64,000 bases of DNA from Chaetoderma sp. LZ-2023a (lineage: Eukaryota; Mollusca; Caudofoveata; Chaetodermatida; Chaetodermatidae): contig CM067373.1 in the NCBI GenBank assembly GCA_034401795.1, positions 86,213,023-86,277,022 of the forward strand. The letters run 5' to 3'. Below are positions 32,842-42,874 of this stretch, in pieces. The notes under the pieces were generated by a model. That model was given only the letters and a program-made list of their open reading frames with translations, searched no databases and was not told the DNA's origin. The number at the start of each line of letters is the position of its first letter. Within the stretch, counting starts at the first letter, position 1. The position numbers and the translations under genes are program-made.

Positions 32842-33447
32842 CTGAAAGCAAACAATCAATGTAGCAGTATGTATAACAATGATTAAAAATAAGAATGCAA
32901 TGTCTTGCCTGCATATATGTAGGTATGGATAATGTGAAATGCTAAAAAGGTTGTCATGGTTATTAATACATATTCAGTGCAGCGCTAATGAACACTGTAA
33001 CTCACAAGACATGAAAACTTCCACAAAGATTTATACAAATAGTTATGAATGAAGGCATGACTAAAGCCTAACTGTTTGCTGTATCTGCCAGCGCAAGCAC
33101 AACAAGCATAGCTAACACATGCAGATAGGTCAATGATTCATACTAAATATTCAAAATCGAGTGTTTGAAAAATCCCCAAATTTACATTGCTAATGATAGT
33201 GCATCAAGGTAATTCGAGGATCCTTACATTGCATCTAGAACAGTTCTGTTTCATTAAATATCTGTTCAATACGAAGGTCAATTAAAATCCTTCGTACATG
33301 TAGAACCTGGAACGTCATTTTGTGTCATTTCTGAAGATGTTCGTTGCTTAGAAAAAAGTTAAACAGTCAGAAACAGGAAGTCCTAAACATTTACTTTTCA
33401 AGCAGCTTTTCACAATTCTGGTTCCTTACATATCAATGGGCAAAAAT

Positions 33448-33650
33448 GATCTTAATCAAAATATCTGCTTAACGAATTGAATAGCCATTTGCAGGCCAAG
33501 ACTATTTTTCAAAAAATTTACCGCTTGAATGACTGGCTCAAATATCAAGCCAGGAATTCAAGCAGTAAATCTTTCAAGTCTTCTCTCAGCCTGCAAATGG
33601 ACATTTCACAAGCACACTACAGAGGCCATTTTGGTCAGCTTGACAATGAC
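33448..33650. repeat. MITE-1 copy
   Basis: Variant with CGCTTGAATGACTGGCTCAA centre and diverged outer ends. Confidence 0.75.
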
Positions 33651-33806
33651 AGGTGTACGGAATAAACATGATAATATAAATGGTTAAAATTATACGGTTG
33701 AAGTTGTTGCTAAACCATGTTGCAAGGCATTTATCAAGGAATCAGGCAAGATTGACAAGAATCTTGACATCCCGCTGATAATGCAGGTTACTGGGGTGGT
33801 ACTGTG

Positions 33807-34181
33807 CGTTATCAGAGCCACTTCAACAAATGAACCGTTCCAGATTATCCATCAATCATATGACATTATAATCAACTGTGCTGTGTAACATGACATCATA
33901 AGCAATGACGTCATGAATGATGTATGACGCACTGACAGAGCTAAGTTTGTCACAACAATTTCCTAAAAACTATACAGGTAGGCTGTTGAATATTTTGAAA
34001 CTAATAGCAGCAACAGCACCCCGTCAAATTAGTTTCAAAATATTTAATAGCTTACATGTACCTGTATAGTTTTCTGGAAATTGTTAGTCAGGGATTTCAG
34101 GGATTGATTGATCCCAACACGGGCAAAGTGTGGGTGGAACTTATAGCTAAAGATGGCCAGTGAATAGCTAAAACTGGATTC
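33807..34181. repeat. MITE-2 copy abutting STX5 exon c
   Basis: Full reverse-oriented copy. Its AAACTGGATTC end lies about 11 bp from the exon c donor (34,191). Confidence 0.82.
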
Positions 34182-34191
34182 TTCCATTCAC

Positions 34192-34304
34192 CTGTTGCAG
34201 TTGTGCAATCTGTTTATTCAGGCCTCCAATGTCCTGTTTAATCATGTAAGTCAGCTCCTGTATCTCCACAGGCTTGTCGTCAAATAACGATTTTCTCTTA
34301 GCCA
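34192..34304 (-). CDS. STX5: STX5 exon c: Habc, AKRKSLFDDKPVEIQELTYM...
   Basis: A 113-bp exon: acceptor TTATCAG, donor CAG/GTGAATGG. It carries two bases completing Leu, then 37 codons ending in phase 0. The motif AKRKSLFDDK and the following ELTY.IKQDI..LNKQIAQLQ are diagnostic of syntaxin-5. A MITE of family 2 begins only about 11 bp inside the intron from the donor. Confidence 0.95.
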
Positions 34305-34907
34305 CTGATAAAAAACAAGAAATCGTGTAAAAACATAACAGATTTAATTCATTTATAAATACATTTAAATTCTATATTACATACAATCAGATGTCCAATA
34401 CAAATCTATATTAACAACCCTTCTCTAAGTTTTAGGATTAATAAAAATGTTGTCTTGCGGTCCATGAGAATTTTTCTCTCAACCATACTTGATGTAAGTA
34501 TTTCATGACTAATATCTCGCATCTGTGTTTATATTTCAGAATCAGATATTCAGATCAATCAAAGGACATGGATGGTACCACTGTGCATTTCGACTGGACA
34601 CGTGTCCTGCTGCATCTCATTTACAAACTCAACAGCCAGGATTTGGGCAGATGATCGCTTTGTCATACTTAGCATGCTTAGAGTCGAGTGCTTTAGATCT
34701 CTGTGAATGGACACTTTACCTGATTAGACTTACCGACATACAACATACTCGAAACATTCTCTAAGCACTTTTTAGTAATTGCTGTCTTGCACTAAGCAAA
34801 TAAAATAGTTTTGAAACTATTAAGCGGGTTTTATATTTTATCATTTCGTGCACATTAGATGATACGCTAAGTCGTGTAATATAAAACCTTTGAATGCTTA
34901 AATTCCA

Positions 34908-34908
<1 letters not shown>

Positions 34909-34980
<72 letters not shown>
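34909..34980. repeat. (TA)n microsatellite, left flank of Tc1
   Basis: Pure TA up to the Tc1 terminal repeat. Confidence 0.97.
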
Positions 34981-34981
<1 letters not shown>

Positions 34982-36501
34982 TGAACCAAAAAAGTTTAGC
35001 AACACTAAGAATATTACTGTATAAATGTTATTTAACAAAAACAATAAATTGATTCAAATATATTATTTAACTGATGTCATTTTCCAATTTGAACAACAGT
35101 CTCTTGTTACTGTAATGCTAGCATCGCGCCTTTAACATGGCATCATTCAACGGAAGGGTCCAATTTAAATAATGACACTGAGCTGTCAATACCGGTTGTG
35201 ACCTCCGCGAGCATTAACCACCGCCGTACATCGCTTTCTCATGCTTCGAATTAAGCACCTGATGTCACGAAGAGGAATCGCATCCCATTCCTGGAGCAGT
35301 GCAGCTTCCAGCTCCCGCACATTGTGAAGATGTGGATGGTTCTCACGCACCATATGGCCAAGAATGTCCCACACGTGTTCGATAGGAGACAGGTCCGGTG
35401 ATCGCGCTGGCCAGTCCAACACCGGAACGTTGTTAGCATCAAGGAAATCACTGGTGACCCTAGCTGAATGAGGACGGGCGTTGTCTTGCTGGAACATAAA
35501 GTCTGCATGATGCTGCATAAAAGGGATGACAACAGGGGCGACAACTTCTTCACAGTAACGTTGAGCCGTTAAATTTCCGCGAATCACAATAAGATCTGTT
35601 TTGCCATTTTCATGGATTCCAGCCAACACCATGACACTGCCGCCACCGAATCTGTCATGCTGAATGATGTTGGCTGCATCATACCATTCTCCTAAACGTC
35701 GCCAAACCCATTGCCTACCATCCGCCACATCCACACAAAACCTCGACTCATCACTGAACAAAACGTGGCTCCATTGTTGAGCATGCCATCGCTGATGAGT
35801 TCTTGCCCATGCAAACCGATTCTCGATGTGACGCTCTGTAAGCGGAACAGCAACAAGTGGATGACGGACGGGCATGCAGTCCAGCATCATAGAGTCTGTT
35901 TCGCACAGTTTGTGCATGCACTGTAGTGCCGGTAGCGGTGTGCAAATTATGGGACAGCCGCGGCGCAGTCTCAAACCTGTGAAGTCGCAATGACGTCACT
36001 AAGTAGCGGTCTTCTCGTGGTGTTGTTGCTCTCGGTCTGCCAGATCATGGTCGGTCATTAACATGTCCAGTTTCCTGGTCACGTTGGCGGAGACAGGAAA
36101 TGGTTGAGGCGTGAACATTAAAATGTTGAGCAACAGCACGAACGCTCTGCCCAGCAGCGAGTCTTCCCATTGCTTCATGGCGCTGATTTTCGGGTAGCCC
36201 TGGGCGGCAGCCCATGTTCGGTAGGGTAAACTTTTAAGCGTTTTCTGTTAACGTTCGTTATCTGCTTTTGCAATATGGTGAATTTTTGCCTTCGCTACCC
36301 GCCAATGTGGGCCAGTGCATGAAAAATGCATTTTCACATGCAGTAACCGTGCGGCCGAGAAATGCAAGAAATGATTTGCATTTCTTCATGATCAGCGAGA
36401 CATTACAATGACGAAACATGACTGCAAATTTGGTTATAAATGGATGCATAGTTTTAATACAACAAACCAAACTTCACTGTTGCTAAACCTTTTTGGCTCA
36501 G
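34981..36501 (-). mobile_element. Tc1-like DNA transposon
   Basis: 1,521 bp with inverted ends CTGAACCAAAAAAGTTTAGC (left) and CTGAGCCAAAAAGGTTTAGC (right, reversed), about 24 bp with a few mismatches. Flanked on both sides by TA repeats, as expected for a TA-targeting element inserted in a TA microsatellite. Confidence 0.9.
35186..36190 (-). pseudogene. Tc1 transposase, inactivated
   Basis: The catalytic part is intact: FSDESRF (first Asp), FQQDNARPHSA (second Asp), then 34 residues to the Glu of LSPIEHVW, a DD34E triad. The N-terminal helix-turn-helix part (EAMGRLAAGQSVRAVAQHF) is readable but has a TGA stop in NDRP.SGR, probably from CGA. A one-base shift near 35,860 separates GLHARPS from HPLVAVPLTERH. 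The copy cannot encode a full transposase. Confidence 0.9.
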
Positions 36502-36517
36502 TATATATATATATATA

Positions 36518-36590
<73 letters not shown>

Positions 36591-36593
36591 TAT
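36502..36593. repeat. (TA)n microsatellite, right flank of Tc1
   Basis: TA tract with one CTG break starting at the Tc1 end. Confidence 0.97.
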
Positions 36594-37026
36594 AAATTTC
36601 AAGACAATGGCACATGCAGTTAACCAATTAGCCCTTGGAATCCTAGTGGCTCAATTTTATGATAGCTATGCAGAAAAGCTGTGGCATATTTTGAGACCAA
36701 TTCTACTGGATTCTGATGCTTATGGCAGTAACAGCTTCCAGTCAAATAAGCTGGAACATATTCAACAGAATATTTATTAAATTGGAACTGACTTTTATCC
36801 AGATGCAATGTAGGTCATATTGTGTGATGGTGCATGTTGACATGCACCCCTCCCCCCCCCCCCACCCCATGTTACTACACCTATGCAGGTGTCAATGTCT
36901 AGTTTTAGCAAAATCTGTCTATTGCCCATAGTTATTTCCCCCCCATAAAAAAACTGAAATTCCTTGAATATATGGTTTTGAGTGTATCACCAGAAAATAT
37001 CTTGACACATTTAGTTCAAATTTCAA

Positions 37027-37405
37027 TGGACCGTTCTAGTTTTAACTATGCCCCACCCCTCTCTAGCTAAGTTCCACCCACACCACGCTTGTGTTGGGAT
37101 CGATCAATCTCTGAACTTCCCGACTATCAATTTCCAGAAAACTATCTAGGTAAGCTGCTGAATATTTTGAAATTAATTTGACTGGGTGCTGATGCTGCCT
37201 ATCGAAGCAAGAGCTCCCAGTCAAATTTGTTTCAAAATATTCAACAGCATGTTTATTAAATTCAGACATACAATTCGTACAACTTGTCAAATTATTAAGC
37301 ATTAAAGACGGACTATATCGAATCATTCATGATGTCATAATTATGACATTAGCCTACATGTCACTTAGTTGATTGTGATATCATCTGATGGATAGATAAA
37401 CTGAA
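37027..37405. repeat. MITE-2 copy
   Basis: Full copy from GGACCGTTCTAGTTTTAAC to GATAGATAAACTG. Confidence 0.82.
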
Positions 37406-38087
37406 AAGCTGAATTAGTATACGGATAAAAGTATCTGACAAAACATCAGATGTATCGGTTCTAATCATGTTTCAGCAAAATGGAGTTTCCAGATGTGAAA
37501 TGAGTGTGACACTTACTGCGGTTAATATTTTGAAGCTACATGTCTCCATTCAAATTATTTTAAAATATTCAAGATAATATTCCTTAAAGGTGCATATTCA
37601 CACTAAATTGCTTTAAATTAAGTGTTCAAATTTAATAATACTAGATGTAACGAAACAAAATAAATCTTAGCATTCAATAATTTCATAATGTCCCTTGTGT
37701 ATTTATTCTGCTATGGCAGTCATTGACAAAGTACAATTTTGAGGACGACTTCATAAAACTGTGTTGAGCTAAGAAATCTGTGCTTAATGGAAAAAATGTC
37801 CAGATTGTATTTGAAATCTGACTGGTTAATATGATCTGATGCCCCAGATGTCTTTTCTATATAAGACTTTCTTAGCTGAAAAACTGATTTGAAATTCGTC
37901 ATTGGTGTCCGATTTTTGGCTCTGGATATGTTTAACAGCAATTATTTGACTATGGCTCAAGTATTCAGGATCATAAGGCTATAGGTAGTCTGTGCCAGCG
38001 TATAATGTAGTAATTTGCTACATGTCATTTGAAACTCAATTGGATACATCTAGTGACCACTGCAGATGCCATCTTCATCTGACTTGA

Positions 38088-38297
38088 CCATTAATCAAAG
38101 TTTTGCCAGATTATTGTCCATTTGCAGTCTAATAGACGACTACTTATTGAAACTTTACCACTGGAATGACTGGCTCTTTTATCTATCCAGTTGTTCATAT
38201 AGTAAATTTTCAAGAATGGCATCTTAGCCTACAAATGGACACTCTTCAAGATTACAGGAGAGTAAAATTTTACTTGCTTGATCATTAAAGGGTTAAG
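38088..38297. repeat. MITE-1 copy
   Basis: Diverged copy with CCACTGGAATGACTGGCTC and terminal GATCATTAAAGGGTTAA. Confidence 0.75.
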
Positions 38298-39026
38298 ATG
38301 TGCAAACCCATGCCACAGAAACCTATGATGTAATATTAACCTTAGCTTTATTTAGGCTATCTATCTGGATGACAATGTTTTGTGAACGTGGAGGCAAATG
38401 ATAGAGCATGCTTTGGCAATATGTACTCTCAGACTTTTCGCCGCCTATTGCTCAAGATAGCTTTTCACTGCAAACGGTGTTAACTCTGGGTACCGTACCT
38501 CAAAACAGGCAGTTGTGACAATGAAAAAACGCTATCTTGTACGTCGTCCTTATATCTGTAAGCTTTATTCTTACATTTTTGCAAAAACTATTTGAGGAAT
38601 CCTAACGTCCATAGTACCAAGCGATGCAGCTAATCAGCAGCTATTTCCAGATACCCGAGTCATTAAAATCGGCGCATGGACACTGGTGATATCAGCATCT
38701 ATAGATTTACACCAGGAAAGTGTCTGTCATCTATACCACCCCTTTAACAATTACGACGTCATTCACCACCAGTTATGTGGGAAAATACCACACAGATCTA
38801 TAGGGAATGCCTAAAATATTGCCAGATGGTATATTGTGACGTAAACGATGATGTCATTAGTTCAATGACGTCATGTGACATCACAGGCGCTGTTGGATGA
38901 TTTTGTCACGCAATTTGTGCTTGTGTGGCCAAATCCAGTTAGTATATAGATTAATGGCTTAGATGACCCTTAATTGACATCACAGTTTAAACGAAATCTA
39001 GGATTTCTTTTTTCACGAGAGAGTTG

Positions 39027-39202
39027 ATACTTACCTCCCTAATACTTTTGATATTGCTAAATATTGGCTTTCACTCAATAAACACTCAGATTAAAACAGT
39101 TAGGTGCCCCTACTGGGCAGGGAGTCAGAGCGTAGTCTGGCGGATGCCAGCCCCACCACCGCGCATGCGCAGACTAGCACTTCCTCTGACTAGATTATTG
39201 GC
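39027..39202 (-). repeat. A2 left inverted terminal repeat
   Basis: Inverted relative to 45,781-45,957. It differs from the A1 and A3 versions by a missing T in the AGATTAAAACAG block. Confidence 0.9.
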
Positions 39203-39272
39203 TGACACACATGCAACTATTAAGAGCCTGAAGACCGAGCCTCTGTGGGGTGGAGAGGCCGGGTCCGTATCT

Positions 39273-39371
39273 AGGGAGGTAAGTATCAACTCTCTCGTGA
39301 AAAAAGAAATCCTAGATTTCGTTTATTTCACTTCAAGAGTATACTTACCTCCCTAATACTTTTGATATTGC
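39273..39371 (-). repeat. A2 internal complementary region
   Basis: Same two-part structure as in A1, complementary to the two extremities of A2. Confidence 0.9.
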
Positions 39372-39904
39372 CAGAATTCGAAAGTGAATCTGGCGGGAGG
39401 GAGGCGAGGTCAAAAGACCAGCTCATCCCTATACGCTTTTCTGCGTTTAAGGCACTTAAACTTCTGAAACTGTAAGAAAACACAGTCAGGATTTGACTAA
39501 CCATCGGATAACACCACCGATGTATGAGAGATGACCGAATGTCATATGCGCTCCCCCCCCCTCCTTCCTGGGAGGAAGAGTCGACTGACCTCAATGTCCT
39601 ATACGCTCTCTACGTACAAGTGCCATGTACTACAGGACAGAGACGAAAAAGCTCCATTTTCGTAACTCTCAACAATGAACCACACAAATACACAAACCAT
39701 CACCATATTAATAACGGGTAACGTGACAATACAATCAACAACGGACAACACATGAACAAGACTGACCTTGTTGAAAATGGCTGCTGACATCATCTTCCCA
39801 TTGGTAAAGACTGATGCAGGCCCAAAAAAGTGGGTGTTTCCATAAATTAATTGTGAAATATATAAGTAATGAGGAAAAAACCTCCTCAAAAAATATAAAC
39901 CGAG

Positions 39905-42802
39905 TTATTTTTTCAAAATCGACAAGGCGAGAGGATTAGAGGTGTCACGGAGATAATGGTCTGTAAAACTTGACTCACAGTGCCACTGAGCCACCGACAT
40001 AATATCATCCACAGGGACCCCATTAAATAGGGCAGTGGATGTCACTACGCCGCGGACACTGTGAGCCTTGGCCACGTCAACCTGCTTCCCGGTGGCGGAT
40101 TTATGGCAAAACTGAATGCATTCTACAATCCACCTGGAAATGGTGTCCTTAGAAGCCCTGCCATGGGGTTCAATATATGACAACCATAACGCTGACTGAT
40201 CGGTGCGCCACTCCGCCGTACGTTGCTTGTACCGGCAAAGCGCCCGGACAGGACACCATGCTTTAGAATTAGGATCATATCTAGTTAAAGCAGGCAAAAT
40301 AATAGGTTGACCTGGATATTTCAACGACTGATTTTTAGCCAAGAAATTAATCCTAGGTAGCAGCTTAAGGCCTTCCCCTGAAACCACAAAACGGTCATCC
40401 TCGGCTGATAAGGCATGAATTTCACTCCTACGCCTAGCCGAGGCCGCAGCAATTAAAAACACAGTCTTCAGTGTTAATAGTTTCATAGAAATGGAACTAA
40501 GTGGTTCAAAAGGCTTATCACCTAGTACTTGAAGCACTAGCGATAAACTCCAAGACGGAATCACCGGTGGATTCCTTGGTCTTAGATTGCCCATGCCTTT
40601 AATTAATACATTTAATGTATTTACTTCATCACTTCCCCTCTTAGCCAAGCAAGGAATAACAGACATTAATGCTGACTTATAACCAGCAATAGAGTTAGGC
40701 TTGAGGCTATAGGCATCATAGAGGTGACAGAGGAAATCAGCTACTACTTGAATAGATGAATCCATTGGATCAATACATCTTTTTGAGCACCATTCTGCAA
40801 ATCTGTTGATTTTATAATTATATGCTCTGGAGGTTGACCCCCTCCTGGCTTTGGCCATAAACATGGCTGCTTGCTCAGAAAAGCCCTCCTTAATTCTAGA
40901 TTCCTTGACAACATCCACGCAGTCAATCTGAACATTGACGGATTGTTGTGAAGGACCTTGCCCTGGAAGATAATATCGTCCATCAGAGGCAGAGGAACCG
41001 GATTGCAGACCAGAAGGTCCAGCAGATCCGTATACCATGATCGGCTTGGCCAATCCGGGGCGATCAGAAGCACTTGGCATTCCTCTTGTCTGATTTTCTG
41101 AAGAATTTTTGGAATCAGGATTGCTGGAGGGAATGCGTATGCATACATTCTCCCCCAGCTGATAGCTAACGCATCTGTTGCGAAAGCGCTTGGATCCGGA
41201 ATCGGAGAGACGTACGTCGTCATCTTCGCATTCTTCTTCGTTGCGAACAAATCGATGTTGGGTTTCCCCCAATGGTCGAACAGACGATCCGCCACACATT
41301 GATTTAGTTGCCATTCCGTGGGTAAAACACTCATCCTTCGGCTCAATGAGTCTGCTAGCAGGTTTAACCTTCCCGGAATATGAACTGCTTTCAAGGTAAT
41401 CTGGTGATCCAGACACCAACAAAGCAGCCTCCATGTCATCATACAGAGACTGGGCGACTTCGTTCCGCCCTGGCGGTTTATGTAAGTCACAACTGTTGAG
41501 TTGTCTGAACGAATAAGAACAATCTTGCCCTGAACTTTCTGTAAGAAATGTTCCAGGCCCAGGACTACTGCTCTTAGCTCCAGTAGATTTATATGTTCCT
41601 TTGACTGTTCCGGATTCCAAAGCCCTGATATCGTGGACTCTTCCAGGCAAGCCCCCCAGCCCTCCATCGATGCATCTGTATACACAGTCACCTGAGGGTG
41701 GGGAGGGGTCAGCATAACCCCCACCAAGAGATTCTCTGTGAGCAACCACCATTGCAGGTGGTGAATCAGAGGCGCCAACACTGACACGTTCGAGTCCAGC
41801 GAACCTGTACTCTGGGTCCATTGTGTCATGAGAAACAACTGGATCGGCCGCCTGCGTAAGGCGGCCTGAGGAATGACTGGTTCCAAAGAAACCATCAACC
41901 CCAGCATTCTCAAGTAAACCCGTGCCAGGACATGACGACTGTCGCACACTGACTGAATTAACGAGATGAGTTTTTGCACTCTCTCCTGAGTAGGATAAAC
42001 ATATCCCGTCTCCAGATCGAAGAACATTCCCAGGTAAACAAACCTCTGGGATGGAGTCAGCTCTGATTTCGGAAAATTTATCATCCAGCCCAAATCCGAG
42101 AGAGTTTTCAAAACAATCACCAGATTGGCCGATAAAGCTTCCTTGTCGTGTGCCTTTAACAGCCAGTCGTCTATGTACGTGTGGACTGCTATGCTTCTCC
42201 TGCGGAGGTATGCTGTGATCGCAAGAACCACACGGGTGAAAACCCGAGGAGCCGTGGAAATTCCGAAGGGCAACACCCTGAATTCCCACTGTCTGCCCTG
42301 GAATGCAAATCTCAGGAAGCGACAGAAACTCCCGTGGATGGGGATGTGGAAATAAGCGTCCTTCAAATCTATCGACGCCGTCCACATCCCCCTCTCCAAC
42401 CCCGCCAACACCGAGCGCACCGTTTCCATCTTGAAACTGGGCGTCTCGATGAACTTGTTCAATGGCTTGAGGTTGAGAATCGGTCTCCACCCTCCGGTGC
42501 GTTTTGTTACTAAGAACAGGGTTGAATAGAAGCCCGGACACCTTTGTGCCGGCTGAATAGCTCCCTTTTGTACGAGGGAATCTATCTCCTCCTCGATACA
42601 CAACCTTTGCTCTGGATCTCTCGGAATGGGAGTCCAGACTGGCACTAGAGACAGTCGCGACGGCGGGCCTGTCATCCACTCTGGATGATACCCGACGGAA
42701 AGCCATCGCAAGACTAAACGGTCCTGAGTTAACCGTTCCCACTCTTGCATGTGGTCGGCTAGCCGGCCTCCCACCGGTCCACCTAGGGACAGAGGTGGAC
42801 AC
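39905..42802 (-). CDS. A2 tyrosine recombinase ORF
   Basis: 965 codons, overlapping RT/RNase H for about 2.06 kb. It lacks the A1-type ATG 4 nt before the RT start (ATGTATGG reads TTTATGG). The catalytic set is complete: SARRRSEIHALS, HSVR, AQWH and FTDHYL. The most likely source of active recombinase among the A copies, if it is expressed. Confidence 0.87.
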   Translation of the reverse strand: MSTSVPRWTGGRPASRPHARVGTVNSGPFSLAMAFRRVSSRVDDRPAVATVSSASLDSHSERSRAKVVYRGGDRFPRTKGSYSAGTKVSGLLFNPVLSNKTHRRVETDSQPQAIEQVHRDAQFQDGNGALGVGGVGEGDVDGVDRFEGRLFPHPHPREFLSLPEICIPGQTVGIQGVALRNFHGSSGFHPCGSCDHSIPPQEKHSSPHVHRRLAVKGTRQGSFIGQSGDCFENSLGFGLDDKFSEIRADSIPEVCLPGNVLRSGDGICLSYSGESAKTHLVNSVSVRQSSCPGTGLLENAGVDGFFGTSHSSGRLTQAADPVVSHDTMDPEYRFAGLERVSVGASDSPPAMVVAHRESLGGGYADPSPPSGDCVYRCIDGGLGGLPGRVHDIRALESGTVKGTYKSTGAKSSSPGPGTFLTESSGQDCSYSFRQLNSCDLHKPPGRNEVAQSLYDDMEAALLVSGSPDYLESSSYSGKVKPASRLIEPKDECFTHGMATKSMCGGSSVRPLGETQHRFVRNEEECEDDDVRLSDSGSKRFRNRCVSYQLGENVCIRIPSSNPDSKNSSENQTRGMPSASDRPGLAKPIMVYGSAGPSGLQSGSSASDGRYYLPGQGPSQQSVNVQIDCVDVVKESRIKEGFSEQAAMFMAKARRGSTSRAYNYKINRFAEWCSKRCIDPMDSSIQVVADFLCHLYDAYSLKPNSIAGYKSALMSVIPCLAKRGSDEVNTLNVLIKGMGNLRPRNPPVIPSWSLSLVLQVLGDKPFEPLSSISMKLLTLKTVFLIAAASARRRSEIHALSAEDDRFVVSGEGLKLLPRINFLAKNQSLKYPGQPIILPALTRYDPNSKAWCPVRALCRYKQRTAEWRTDQSALWLSYIEPHGRASKDTISRWIVECIQFCHKSATGKQVDVAKAHSVRGVVTSTALFNGVPVDDIMSVAQWHCESSFTDHYLRDTSNPLALSILKK

Positions 42803-42837
42803 GAGGCATGCAAGAGCGGCACTGTCCCCGTCGCCAT
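40744..42837 (-). CDS. A2 reverse transcriptase / RNase H
   Basis: 697 codons from the ATG at 42,837 (MATGTVPLL), the same length as A1. All RT (YIDDWLL) and RNase H (VYTDASMEGWG, IRSDNSTVVTYI) motifs are intact; the frame stays open upstream to 43,119. Clustered differences from A1 and A3 occur after YIDDWLL (AHDKEALSANLVIV) and near the LLTENLLVGVML stretch. Confidence 0.88.
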   Translation of the reverse strand: MATGTVPLLHASCPPLSLGGPVGGRLADHMQEWERLTQDRLVLRWLSVGYHPEWMTGPPSRLSLVPVWTPIPRDPEQRLCIEEEIDSLVQKGAIQPAQRCPGFYSTLFLVTKRTGGWRPILNLKPLNKFIETPSFKMETVRSVLAGLERGMWTASIDLKDAYFHIPIHGSFCRFLRFAFQGRQWEFRVLPFGISTAPRVFTRVVLAITAYLRRRSIAVHTYIDDWLLKAHDKEALSANLVIVLKTLSDLGWMINFPKSELTPSQRFVYLGMFFDLETGYVYPTQERVQKLISLIQSVCDSRHVLARVYLRMLGLMVSLEPVIPQAALRRRPIQLFLMTQWTQSTGSLDSNVSVLAPLIHHLQWWLLTENLLVGVMLTPPHPQVTVYTDASMEGWGACLEESTISGLWNPEQSKEHINLLELRAVVLGLEHFLQKVQGKIVLIRSDNSTVVTYINRQGGTKSPSLCMMTWRLLCWCLDHQITLKAVHIPGRLNLLADSLSRRMSVLPTEWQLNQCVADRLFDHWGKPNIDLFATKKNAKMTTYVSPIPDPSAFATDALAISWGRMYAYAFPPAILIPKILQKIRQEECQVLLIAPDWPSRSWYTDLLDLLVCNPVPLPLMDDIIFQGKVLHNNPSMFRLTAWMLSRNLELRRAFLSKQPCLWPKPGGGQPPEHIIIKSTDLQNGAQKDVLIQWIHLFK

Positions 42838-42874
42838 AAACACCGGAGTGGTTCTTACCGCGGTAACCGTCCCG

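Larger units (their letters stand above)
32842..34191 (-). other. STX5 intron 3 (1.35 kb)
   Basis: Holds one MITE-1 copy (33,448-33,650) and one MITE-2 copy (33,807-34,181) that ends almost at the exon c donor. The 32,842-33,447 stretch shows nothing recognisable. Confidence 0.8.
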
